Source: Hymenobacter mellowenesis (lineage in GTDB: Bacteria > Bacteroidota > Bacteroidia > Cytophagales > Hymenobacteraceae). From it: a stretch of DNA of 64,000 bases. Position numbers and translations under genes: made by a program. Below, in pieces: positions 52,801 through 61,192 of the stretch. Each line of letters opens with the position of its first letter. Position 1 is the stretch's first letter. Below the pieces are notes generated by a model, which saw nothing but the letters and a program-made list of their open reading frames with translations, ran no database searches and was not told the DNA's origin. Location of the stretch: positions 372,001 to 436,000 of the forward strand of contig NZ_JAUQSX010000003.1 of NCBI RefSeq assembly GCF_030581005.1, in the 5' to 3' direction.

Positions 52801-53169
52801 GTACATGTTCACCACCCAGGCCGTGAAGCCGTGCAGGAGCTGAAGAACGTGCAGCGCCTGCTCGGGCCGGATGGTGAGCGTGCCGTGGGCCGCGTCGTTG
52901 CCCAGCTTGCGTACCAGGTTCACCTGCGTGAACAGGCTGGGGGCCAGCAGCTCGCGCATCTTCGGCTGGTACAGCAGCGAGTTGAGCGTGGTGTCGTAGG
53001 GCTGCTCGAAGTCCTTGTCGTTCTCATATATCCACCGCACCCATTCCTCCAGCGCCTTGCGGCACAGCACCGCCGCGTAGGGCGCGGCCGTGTACACATG
53101 CTGCTCAGCTTGTTGCAGGGTAGGAGCGAGGGCGCTCCACTGGGTGGGTAGAAAGGAGAAGTTGGACAC
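49837..53169 (-). CDS. hsdR: Type I restriction endonuclease subunit R
   Basis: A 1110-residue protein. Residues ~1-130 form a DUF4145-like helical domain and ~150-185 a coiled coil. The HsdR nuclease motif is Asp239 ... Glu254-Ala-Lys256 (GRIDYVLWGDDGKPLAVVEAKR). The SF2 translocase has Walker A ATGTGKT (367-373), DEIH at ~466-469 and GLTATP, plus an IGRGTRLCPG motif VI. The C-terminus is a helical HsdR_C domain. It translocates DNA and cuts when blocked. It starts 3 bases after hsdS. Confidence 0.96.
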   Translation of the reverse strand: MSNFSFLPTQWSALAPTLQQAEQHVYTAAPYAAVLCRKALEEWVRWIYENDKDFEQPYDTTLNSLLYQPKMRELLAPSLFTQVNLVRKLGNDAAHGTLTIRPEQALHVLQLLHGFTAWVVNMYSTERVAVPVFDVALVPQEAPAIRYQEKLREAEAAFRQTQDLNRQLQAELDRVKAAKESHAKLPPPADPNEAITRKLYIDLLLAEAGWDPEGPNVAEYKVTGMPTGNGQHNGAGRIDYVLWGDDGKPLAVVEAKRTSKDPKVGQHQAKLYADCLASSHGQRPVLFYTNGFETWLWDDAQYPPRRVHGFYKKDELALLIQRRTTRSPLTTAPIDPAIADRYYQIEAIRSVGRALEARHREALLVMATGTGKTRTAAALIDVLSKCGWAKRVLFLADRNALIFQAKKAFTKSLPNLPAVDLTKDKEHKQARVVFSTYQTMIHLIDQSYDQQQRTFGVGHFDLIVFDEIHRSVYNRYKAIFEYFDGYRVGLTATPRAEGDRDTYHLFGLEPGVPTFAYELDDAVSDGYLVPPLRVSVPLKFHRHGIKYHDLTPAEKLQYEEKFANPLTGEFPDEVDSGALNTWLFNEGTVNQVLAYLMTHGVKVAGGDRLGKTIIFARSHPHAKFIEERFNAQYPQYKGGFCKVIDNYETYAHDLLNEFSEKDKTPHIAVSVDMLDTGIDVPEVVNLVFYKPVRSSAKFWQMIGRGTRLCPGLLGDNQDKENFLIFDFCENFEFFDLKPKGIDARQGKSLTQRLFDQRLKLIFALQKHEEPEHQEYADELRQHLHKQVTLLEDESFLVRQHWRVVEKYRDVHQFNALNELDVKELMDHLAPIVFEAEQDELAKRFDQLCYTMELDVLKNGSIAAHLVLETRSLADALSKRTTIPMVAEKMPLIKQVQGAAYWTDVPLVKLEQLRHDLRHLMRFIQTDKRPPIYTNLDDEVLAVAEPQAIITKTNSLEAYRKRMTQFLQERRTHLTIHKLRTNQPIEAGELLALENLLFEQGEVGTRAQFEAAYGQQPLGKFVRSIVGLEATAVREAFSAFINTPSLNAQQIRFLDLIVQYLSSNGFLETEKLFEAPFTEVSAHGLLGVFNATQAGEVVSMLERVNQYAEAV

Positions 53170-53172
53170 CGG

Positions 53173-54351
53173 CTAGTTTGTAGTAAAAGACGCGCTTAAA
53201 AGACTTTCAAATAGAGACATACTGGTTTGAATGTTTGCCTTCGTCAACATGGCAAGTTCGTCGACTCCTCGTATTGCGTCAGTAAATTTCTGCTGAAGAT
53301 GCTTAGGTGGAACCAAGATATCAATGCCCAGAATATCGGCGAAGTTTAGCCCCGCTTTTACGCCGCCCTTATTGTTGCGCTGAATCTGCGCCTGACCAGC
53401 AGACGAGCTCAAATAAAACGCAATGTACTCTGGCACAAACTCCTGCTTGAAACGAAGTAAAGCAAGGTGTTGGTTAATGAATGCTTCACCGATGCCTTCG
53501 GGTATTACTGCGACTCTACCAAGGTCGGCCGTGATGGAAACCAGCACGTCACCTGGCTGCACCCGTGTGCGTCTAGCCTCCGCGTTGTCGGGAGCATTCA
53601 CATACACCACGTCGTCAAGTACGAGCTTCCCCTTGACCACATTATTGATGCGAATGAACAGGTCACCCTGCTCTGAATAGTATGCTGACCAACCTCGTGA
53701 CCCGCTAGTCATGAAGTCAATCATATCTGATATTTTGAGTACACTCCACTTCTGCGTGTTAGTCACGGGGTCGCCAAACATCTCGTAGAAAATGCTTTGC
53801 GCGAGGTCGTCGTATTTCCGCAGCAACTCTTGGTCCTTGCGGCGGAGTGCGTCGGCAGTGTCGAGGGTATCGGCGATTCGTTGCTGTATATCAAGCGGTG
53901 GGAGCGTCAAAGGCAGATTCTCAAGAAAGACCTTCGGCACTCGCCGTTGTCCGCCACTGCCTGTCATATTCTTGGTTCCTTCTAAAATGATTGAAGGTTG
54001 ACGCAGCAAGTAGTAAAGGAATCTAGGATGGGTCACGCCTTCCTTCGCCCGGATAACATGAAATTCAGTCGAGCCAAATCCGTATTCGTGCTGAATATCT
54101 GCAAGTGCGACCTTTCCGTTCTCAAAGCATGGGGTTATTTTGGCGAGAATCACGTCGCCTCGTTGGAAATAGGTGAACCCCTTTTTGACTTCCTCAAGCG
54201 GGCGTTCTTGTTCTGCGGTTATACGGTAATCAATATCAGACACCGCTGCCATTGGAACGAAAGAGACAATAGAGTGCTGATTCACTGACTTCCAATCCGC
54301 TCTCGGATTGATGTCTGCAACCTCGCTCAGAGTTGTGTGATTAGAACTCAT
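53173..54351 (-). CDS. hsdS: Type I restriction system specificity subunit S
   Basis: A 392-residue protein with two target-recognition domains separated by conserved helices: TRD1 ~1-150 with LPLTLPPLDIQQRIADTLDTADALRRKDQELLRKYD as the central spacer, and TRD2 ~190-350, which ends in ILVPPKHLQQKFTDAIRGVDELAML. The gene is clearly lower in GC than hsdM and hsdR, as is common for exchangeable specificity genes. Its ATG overlaps the hsdM stop by one base (TAATG). It sets the DNA sequence recognised by the complex. Confidence 0.95.
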   Translation of the reverse strand: MSSNHTTLSEVADINPRADWKSVNQHSIVSFVPMAAVSDIDYRITAEQERPLEEVKKGFTYFQRGDVILAKITPCFENGKVALADIQHEYGFGSTEFHVIRAKEGVTHPRFLYYLLRQPSIILEGTKNMTGSGGQRRVPKVFLENLPLTLPPLDIQQRIADTLDTADALRRKDQELLRKYDDLAQSIFYEMFGDPVTNTQKWSVLKISDMIDFMTSGSRGWSAYYSEQGDLFIRINNVVKGKLVLDDVVYVNAPDNAEARRTRVQPGDVLVSITADLGRVAVIPEGIGEAFINQHLALLRFKQEFVPEYIAFYLSSSAGQAQIQRNNKGGVKAGLNFADILGIDILVPPKHLQQKFTDAIRGVDELAMLTKANIQTSMSLFESLLSASFTTN

Positions 54352-55832
54352 TACGCGGCTACTCCATCTGATAACACCATCGACTTCAACTCCGCCAGCA
54401 GCTCCCGTCGTTCCTCATCCAGCGCCTCAATCTGAGCGATGATGACTTCGGGGCTGTCGAACAGCTTCTGCTCGTGCACGACCTCCTTGTAGCGATTGAT
54501 GCTCAGGTCGTAGTTGTTGCTCCGGATTTCGGCTACCGGCACTAGGAAGCTCTGCTCGGTGCGGGCGCGGCCGGCCTCGGCGGCGCGGTGATGCCAGCGG
54601 GCCACCACGTCGACGATGTCATTGGCCGTGGTTGGCTGGCGCTTGTCGTCTAGGCTGAAACCGTCGGCCTGCATGTCGTAGAACCACACCTGGTCGGTGC
54701 CGCCCACTCCCGTCTTGGTAAAGAGTAGAATGGCCGTGCTCACGCCCGCGTAGGGCTTAAACACGCCGGCCGGCATGCTCACCACACCTTCGAGCCGGTG
54801 CTGCTCCACGAGGGCCTTGCGGATGGTCTGGTGCGCCTTGCTGTTGCCAAATACCACGCCGTCGGGTACAATCACCGCCGCCCGGCCACCCAACTGCAAG
54901 CCCTTCAAAATCAAGCCTAGGAAGAGCAGCTCGGTCTTCTTGCTGTCCACGATGTTGAGCAGCTTGGGGTCCACGGCCTCGCGGTCGAGCGAGCCCTTGA
55001 AGGGCGGGTTGGCCAGCATCACGGTCACCTGGTCGGTGAAGGCGGCGTTGTCCTCACTCAGCGCGTCTACCTGCACCAGGTGCGGGTTGTCCATGCCGTG
55101 CAGCATCAGGTTCATGGCCCCGATGCGCAGCATGGTGGGGTCGAACTCGGTGCCCCGCAGCGTCTGCTCCTGGAAGCGCTTCTGCACCTCGGGCTTCAGC
55201 AGCGCTTCGGCGTGGTGCTCGCGCAGGTACTCGCCAGCCGCCACCAGAAAGCCCGCGCTGCCCGCCGAGGGGTCGCAGATGATGTCGTCGGGCGTGGGCT
55301 TCACCATCTCCACCATCATCTTGATGATGTGGCGCGGGGTGCGGAACTGCCCGTTCTGGCCCGCCGAGGCAATTTTGCTCAGCAGGTACTCGTACACGTC
55401 GCCCTTGGTGTCGCGGTCGTCCATGTCGATGGCCGACAGCATGTCCACGACCTGGGCCAGCAGGCGCGGGGTCGGAATCATGAACGTAGCCCCCTTCATG
55501 AAGTTGGCAAACGAGCCATCGCGCACGCCCATGCTTTTCAGGAAGTCAAACACGCCGCCCTCCTTCGTGAACAGCCGGTACATCACGTCCGGGTCGGCGT
55601 TCTTGAAATAGCTCCAGCGCAACTCCTGCTCCAGGGGCAGATAGATGGGGTTCTCGATGTTCTTCTTCAGAAACGCGGCCTTCTGCTCGCGCTGGGTTTG
55701 CAGGTCATCCAGCCGCCGCAGAAACAGCAGGTAGGTCATTTGCTCGATAACCGTGATGGGGTTCGACAGGCCGCCTGTCCAGAAGGCCTCCCACACGCGG
55801 TCAATTTTGCTTCGTAGTTCTCCGGTAATCAT
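54351..55832 (-). CDS. hsdM: Type I restriction system adenine methyltransferase subunit M
   Basis: A 493-residue protein; ATG 55832 gives the family start MITGELRSKIDRVWEAFW, and the longer frame upstream overlaps the GIY-YIG gene. The SAM-binding motif is DPSAGSAGFL (~188-197) and the catalytic motif is NPPF (275-278), typical of N6-adenine methylases. With HsdS it methylates the host site. The gene order is GIY-YIG, hsdM, hsdS, hsdR, with gaps of 7 bases, -1 and 3 bases, a tight operon. Confidence 0.96.
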   Translation of the reverse strand: MITGELRSKIDRVWEAFWTGGLSNPITVIEQMTYLLFLRRLDDLQTQREQKAAFLKKNIENPIYLPLEQELRWSYFKNADPDVMYRLFTKEGGVFDFLKSMGVRDGSFANFMKGATFMIPTPRLLAQVVDMLSAIDMDDRDTKGDVYEYLLSKIASAGQNGQFRTPRHIIKMMVEMVKPTPDDIICDPSAGSAGFLVAAGEYLREHHAEALLKPEVQKRFQEQTLRGTEFDPTMLRIGAMNLMLHGMDNPHLVQVDALSEDNAAFTDQVTVMLANPPFKGSLDREAVDPKLLNIVDSKKTELLFLGLILKGLQLGGRAAVIVPDGVVFGNSKAHQTIRKALVEQHRLEGVVSMPAGVFKPYAGVSTAILLFTKTGVGGTDQVWFYDMQADGFSLDDKRQPTTANDIVDVVARWHHRAAEAGRARTEQSFLVPVAEIRSNNYDLSINRYKEVVHEQKLFDSPEVIIAQIEALDEERRELLAELKSMVLSDGVAA

Positions 55833-55839
55833 TAGTAGG

Positions 55840-56355
55840 TCAGTGGGTTCGGAAGGTGTTCCACTCGGCGGTGCCCAACGCCATCGCGGCGTAGGCCTCG
55901 AAGACGTACAGCTCCAGCGGATTATTAATCTCAACCGCGCCGATGGAAAGGCTGCGAAGGTACGTCTGTGACTTCTGGAAAGCGAGGTCAAAATTGGTCG
56001 CTCCCATGACCAGTTTTCGAGTCTTCTCCGTGGGCTGGTGGTCCTTCTTCGCCATCGCATAGGCCAGGCTGGCACTGAAGTGGTCCTTGCCGAGCATGTG
56101 CTGGCGCAGGCGGTTCAGCACGCCCCGCGAGATGCCTACGTAAATGGGCGTACGCCCGTCCTGCAGCACATAGCAGCCGCTGAAGTCGCCGGGTAGGCCA
56201 AGTTCTTTCGCAATGGAAGCCACCCCGTATCCAGGTTGTGAGAACACCGATGCGGGCCAGGGGCACTGGCGAGTATCATGCAAGCGCTCTAAATAAGTTG
56301 GCAAGACGGCGGTAGTTAAGTCGCTGAAAGAGTGAGTGCAGTCGTCAATGTGCAT
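55840..56355 (-). CDS. GIY-YIG nuclease-like protein, first gene of the type I RM operon
   Basis: A 171-residue protein. The GIY-YIG core is visible: GCYVL (Gly60-Tyr62) then IYVGIS (Tyr72-Gly74), a basic LNRLRQHMLG segment with the catalytic-type Arg, and a later Glu in LELYVFEAYAA that may be the metal ligand. Here the first motif is G-C-Y and the second Y-V-G. It ends 7 bases before hsdM on the same strand, so it is part of that transcript. It is not a normal part of a type I system; an accessory nuclease or a control role is possible. Confidence 0.78.
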   Translation of the reverse strand: MHIDDCTHSFSDLTTAVLPTYLERLHDTRQCPWPASVFSQPGYGVASIAKELGLPGDFSGCYVLQDGRTPIYVGISRGVLNRLRQHMLGKDHFSASLAYAMAKKDHQPTEKTRKLVMGATNFDLAFQKSQTYLRSLSIGAVEINNPLELYVFEAYAAMALGTAEWNTFRTH

Positions 56356-56506
56356 GGAGACTCAGAAGCAGATGGCGTGAAAGGCAGTAATGATTACCGC
56401 CGGCCGGCTAATTTAGTTAGTGGGTATCGGCAACAACTGACACGCATGATTGTGGTAGTGATGCTTTTGGCTCACCAATGTAGCTTGCTCTTAACCACCT
56501 TACACC

Positions 56507-59500
56507 ATGCCCACGCCTCGTTTACTGGCCGGATTCATCGGTATTAACCGACATCTCGACCGCGATATTTCCGACCTCAGTTGCGCTCGTCGAGATGCGA
56601 CGGCCTTATGGGCGCTCTGGCAAGACACCTTGCCCAACACCGACCCGGCACTGCTGGTTGATGAGGATGCCACCCAGGCCCGCATTGAGGAACTGCTTTC
56701 TCAGACGCTTGATGCGGCAACTGAAGTAGACACGGTGCTGCTGGCATTCTCGGGCCACGGCACGCATAGCCACCGCATCGTCACGCACGACACCGACCTA
56801 CTGAACCTAGTGGATACCACCATTTCGATGGCCAGCTTGGCCGAGCGGTTCCGAAACAGTCGGGCACGCCATATCCTACTGGTGCTGGACTGCTGTTTTA
56901 GCGGAGGCGCGTCGGCGAAGGTGATTGAGGATGGCGTGCAGTCGCGCGGCACAGGGTTCTCTTTGGAGAATAATTTTGCCGGGCGCGGGCGGGTACTGCT
57001 AGCTGCCGCCAACGTCGATGAAGAAGCCTGGGAGGCCGCGGGCCACGGTTTACTAACCGCCGCCCTCAGTGAGGCACTACAAGCCGCTGCGGGGCCAGTA
57101 GAAGTGGGGGGGCTGCTCGCCGAGGTAACGGGCCGGGTGCGAGCAGAGGCCCAGCGTCTAGGCCTCACGCAAACCCCAAAATGGGTGGGTGACTTCGAGG
57201 GTGGCTTCGTTATTCCGGCCCTGCACGCTGGCCAGCATTATTACAAAGCCTTTCCTGAGCAAACTGGCCTACAGGTTTCCCCGGCGATTGCCGACCTAGC
57301 GGGTTTTGGCTTGCCCGAAGAAGTGCTCCAAGTGTGGACGCAGCAGTTCCCCCAAGGCTTGAATGAACTGCAGCTGGCCGCCGTCAACGACTACCACGTG
57401 CTCAACGGCGAGTCGTTGCTGGTTGTAGCCCCTACTAGCAGTGGGAAGACGTTCATCGGGGAACTGGCAGCAGTCAAGGCCGCGACAAACTCGCAACGAG
57501 CAGTATTCTTGGTGCCATACAAAGCCCTGGCTAACGAGAAATTTGAGCAGTTCTCCGCCCTCTACGGGGATACCTTGGGGTTGCGCGTCATCCGGTGCAC
57601 TGGCGACTTCCAGGATGCCACCAATGCCTTCGTGCGGGGCAAATACGACATCGCCCTGCTCACCTATGAGATGTTCCTCAACCTCGTCGTCAGGAGTCAG
57701 GGCACGCTCAGCCGAATCGGGGTGGTAGTCATCGACGAAGCTCAGTTCATTACCGACCCGGGCCGGGGCATCAGTGTAGAATTGTTGCTCACGTACATCC
57801 TCTCGGCCCGGGAGCGTGGCATCACACCGCAACTGGTGGCCCTTTCGGCGGTCATCGGTAACACGAATGGGTTCGAGCACTGGTTACGCTGCCAGGCCCT
57901 CATTAGCACCAAACGACCTGTGCCATTGGAGGAGGGCGTTATCGACCGTACTGGTTTGTTTGAGTATGTGGACCCAGAAACGGGCATGTCTCAAACCCGG
58001 CAGATGCTGCCTCCGCATGTAGTTGTGACACGCCGTGAGAAACCGAGCGCTCAGGATGTCATTGTGCCCCTGGCCCAAGCACTCCTGAGCAGTGAGCCCA
58101 CGGCTAAGCTCATTGTATTTCGCAACATGCGAGGCAAGGCCGAGGGAGTAGCCGGATACCTAGCCAAAGACCTCGGCCTGCCAGAAGCCACTGAATTAAT
58201 CGACGCTTTACCTGCCCAAGACCGCTCTTCTACTTCGGCCCGCCTGCGCGATTGCCTACGTGGCGGCACCGCGTTTCACAATACGAACCTGGCGCGTGAG
58301 GAACGTGAGGTCGTGGAGCGTGCCTTCCGCGCCCCCCACGGCAAGGTGCGGGTGTTGGGAGCCACTACCACACTCGCGGCCGGCATCAACACGCCCGCGT
58401 CGGCAGTTATTCTTGGTGAAACAGAGTTTGTCGGCGAAGACCAGCGCCCGTTCACGATTGCCGAGTACAAGAACATGGTGGGTCGGGCTGGGCGGCTGGG
58501 CTACAACGAACGAGGCCAGTCGTTCATCGTGGCCAGCACGCCGATGGAGCGCAAGCAGTTGTTTCAACGCTACGTACTCGGGCGGCCTGAGGCATTACAC
58601 TCTTCCTTCGCCAGCGGCAATCTGGCAACTTGGGTTCTGCGGTTGCTGGCTCAAATTCCGCAGGTACGCCGCAAAGAGGTGGCAACGCTGCTGGCGAATA
58701 CGTACGGTGGGTATGTGGCCGGCCGCAACAATCCAGACTGGCGTACCCAGATGGACGCGAATGTGGAAAATATCATTTTCGACCTAATTCGACTGGGAAT
58801 AGCCGAGCAGGAGGGGCCCGTCCTACAGTTAACGCTGGTGGGGTTCGCTTGCGCGAACTCGTCATTGTCGTTCGATTCTATCGCACGTCTGCTGACCCTG
58901 AATAAGTCACAGGGTATGGGTGCGCTGTCGTTGGAGCGCCTTCTGGCACTGACCCAGGTACTTCCTGAGATGGATGACACGTATACGCCCATGCTCCGCA
59001 ATGGAAACAAAGAGAAGACCTGGCCCTTCCACGCCACGCACAGAATCGGTAATGACCTCGTGCAATTATACCAGCGCTTCCTTCCAGACCCATTGTCTTA
59101 CCAGCGCCGCGCGAAACGAGCCCTTGTGGTGGCTGACTGGATTGAAGGCATGCCGATGGAGACATTGGAGCAAACGTACAGCAACTCACCAAACGCTGTT
59201 TTCTCAGGAATGAGCCCCGGCGATGTACGACGCATTGCGGAGGCCACTCGTTATCACTTCCGCTCCGTGGTACCCATCATGCAGGCGCTCCACCCAGAAT
59301 TACTGCTCGACGACGAAGACCTGAATATTATCAGCACACGTCTTGAGGTTGGTCTGCCAGTTGATGCGCTGCCCTTGCTTAAGATACCCACGCTGACCCG
59401 AGGAGAAATCTTGTTGTTCGCACAGCACGGTGTGACGGACGCGGGGACGCCGTGGGTAGAAGTGGAACCCGTCGCGCAGGCATTGTTTGGTGCAGACAGA

Positions 59501-59533
59501 TGTCAGATACTAGTCGACCATTGGCCGCATTGA
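56507..59533 (+). CDS. Caspase-like protease fused to a Ski2-like DExH helicase
   Basis: A 1008-residue protein. Residues ~5-235 form a caspase (peptidase C14) domain: LLAGFIGINRH start, a GHG motif (FSGHGTHSHR, His84) and DCCFSGG with the putative nucleophile Cys130. A short linker leads to an SF2 helicase: a Q-motif-like LNELQLAAV, Walker A APTSSGKT (~308-315), VIDEAQF (DEAQ 410-413), LSAVIGN (motif III) and NMVGRAGRLG (motif VI), which is the Ski2/Hel308 pattern. Residues ~700-1008 are helical, winged-helix and ratchet-like. It is divergent from the type I RM operon, ~150 bases apart. It is probably an abortive-infection effector in which nucleic-acid sensing or remodelling switches on a protease. 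No substrate gene is obvious beside it. Confidence 0.85.
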   Translation: MPTPRLLAGFIGINRHLDRDISDLSCARRDATALWALWQDTLPNTDPALLVDEDATQARIEELLSQTLDAATEVDTVLLAFSGHGTHSHRIVTHDTDLLNLVDTTISMASLAERFRNSRARHILLVLDCCFSGGASAKVIEDGVQSRGTGFSLENNFAGRGRVLLAAANVDEEAWEAAGHGLLTAALSEALQAAAGPVEVGGLLAEVTGRVRAEAQRLGLTQTPKWVGDFEGGFVIPALHAGQHYYKAFPEQTGLQVSPAIADLAGFGLPEEVLQVWTQQFPQGLNELQLAAVNDYHVLNGESLLVVAPTSSGKTFIGELAAVKAATNSQRAVFLVPYKALANEKFEQFSALYGDTLGLRVIRCTGDFQDATNAFVRGKYDIALLTYEMFLNLVVRSQGTLSRIGVVVIDEAQFITDPGRGISVELLLTYILSARERGITPQLVALSAVIGNTNGFEHWLRCQALISTKRPVPLEEGVIDRTGLFEYVDPETGMSQTRQMLPPHVVVTRREKPSAQDVIVPLAQALLSSEPTAKLIVFRNMRGKAEGVAGYLAKDLGLPEATELIDALPAQDRSSTSARLRDCLRGGTAFHNTNLAREEREVVERAFRAPHGKVRVLGATTTLAAGINTPASAVILGETEFVGEDQRPFTIAEYKNMVGRAGRLGYNERGQSFIVASTPMERKQLFQRYVLGRPEALHSSFASGNLATWVLRLLAQIPQVRRKEVATLLANTYGGYVAGRNNPDWRTQMDANVENIIFDLIRLGIAEQEGPVLQLTLVGFACANSSLSFDSIARLLTLNKSQGMGALSLERLLALTQVLPEMDDTYTPMLRNGNKEKTWPFHATHRIGNDLVQLYQRFLPDPLSYQRRAKRALVVADWIEGMPMETLEQTYSNSPNAVFSGMSPGDVRRIAEATRYHFRSVVPIMQALHPELLLDDEDLNIISTRLEVGLPVDALPLLKIPTLTRGEILLFAQHGVTDAGTPWVEVEPVAQALFGADRCQILVDHWPH

Positions 59534-59604
59534 GGACGACACGAGAACTAGTGTCGCGCAGACAATCCTAACAAATGTTTTACCTATGTTTTACCCACAA
59601 AAGA

Positions 59605-59639
59605 AAACACCCTGCAAACGCTTGATTTGCAGGGTGTTT
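59605..59639 (-). terminator. Terminator downstream of tRNA-Glu
   Basis: Perfect 14-bp stem (59605-59618 with 59626-59639) with a 7-base loop; on the - strand it is followed by TTCTTTT. It lies 14 bases beyond the 3' end of tRNA-Glu and can also end transcripts from the caspase-helicase gene. Confidence 0.82.
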
Positions 59640-59652
59640 CTGGTGACCTGAG

Positions 59653-59724
59653 TAGTCCGTAGGGGAATCGAACCCCTGTTGGTAGAATGAAAATCTACTG
59701 TCCTAACCCCTAGACGAACGGACC
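59653..59724 (-). tRNA. tRNA-Glu (anticodon UUC)
   Basis: 72 bases that fold into a full cloverleaf on the - strand. The acceptor pairs GGTCCGT with ACGGACT (one G-T), the D arm has GGGGTTAGG, the anticodon arm GTAGA-TTTTCAT-TCTAC reads UUC, and the T arm is GGGG-TTCGATT-CCCC. The CCA end is not encoded. Confidence 0.95.
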
Positions 59725-59743
59725 GTTTTTCGTTTTGATGATG

Positions 59744-59773
59744 CAAAGGTACGGCGTTCGGCTTTCCGTGCAA
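59744..59773 (-). promoter_or_regulatory. Promoter of tRNA-Glu
   Basis: On the - strand, TACCTTTG (59751-59744) is a perfect TAnnTTTG -7 box and TTG (59773-59771) lies 19 bases upstream as the -33 element. The mature tRNA begins 20 bases downstream of the -7 box. Confidence 0.75.
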
Positions 59774-59902
59774 GTACCGAGCCTGAAAAAAATGGCTTAC
59801 GAAGGGAAATAGCCTGTTTTTCAGGCTGAAAAATTTATAAGCTGCTTCAATCGGTCCGTCTGCTTGAGGGCCGAAACTCCAATCAGGCCTTTCCGGTTGT
59901 TG

Positions 59903-59962
59903 TAGTCCGCAGGGGAATCGAACCCCCTGTTGGCCCGCGTCGCGCAATGCGGCCGCTAACCC
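59903..59962 (-). pseudogene. Decayed tRNA-Glu-like copy
   Basis: On the - strand this stretch shares GGGTTAG (D loop), CAACAGG and the T-arm plus 3' acceptor strand (GTTCGATTCCCCT-CGGACTA) with the tRNA-Glu 180 bases away. The anticodon arm is GC-rich and does not fold into a normal 5+7 hairpin, and no AGTCCGC-type 5' acceptor strand exists. It is therefore called a remnant and not a working tRNA. Confidence 0.55.
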
Positions 59963-59974
59963 GCGCCATTCTAC

Positions 59975-59982
59975 TATCTTCG
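59975..59982 (+). promoter_or_regulatory. Probable -7 box (TATCTTCG) of gap
   Basis: TATCTTCG 60 bases before the gap ATG, one base off TAnnTTTG and the same octamer as at 42466. I see no good TTG at the expected -33 distance. Confidence 0.4.
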
Positions 59983-59994
59983 CCCCACTTTTAA

Positions 59995-61050
<1,056 letters not shown>

Positions 61051-61070
61051 TTGCCGGCCTCGTAAACAAG

Positions 61071-61113
61071 ACGCCGCTTGCTTCGCCATCCGTGGCGGGG
61101 TAGGCGGCGTTTT
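61071..61113 (+). terminator. Intrinsic terminator after gap
   Basis: ACGCCGC (61071-61077) pairs with GCGGCGT (61104-61110), and the inner CGCCA/TGGCG pairs around TCCG; the stem is followed by TTTT. It lies 20 bases after the gap stop. Confidence 0.82.
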
Positions 61114-61192
61114 CTGTTTAAGTAAACATCTGGGGCTTATAGAAGCCGCTTTTTTCACGATTCGTCCGGCATTCATTGCCTGTGCGTCTGCC

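Noticed and set aside
56507..59533. Canonical Hachiman (HamAB) system
   Set aside because: The helicase half is of the right general type, but there is no HamA (DUF1837) gene and the N-terminus is caspase-like.
59653..59933. attL/attR pair of an integrated element at tRNA-Glu
   Set aside because: The duplicated 3' end lies on the 5' side of the tRNA only 180 bases away, no integrase is present, and nothing mobile lies between the copies.
59903..59987. A second functional tRNA next to gap
   Set aside because: The T arm and 3' acceptor strand are tRNA-like, but there is no matching 5' acceptor strand and no regular anticodon hairpin.
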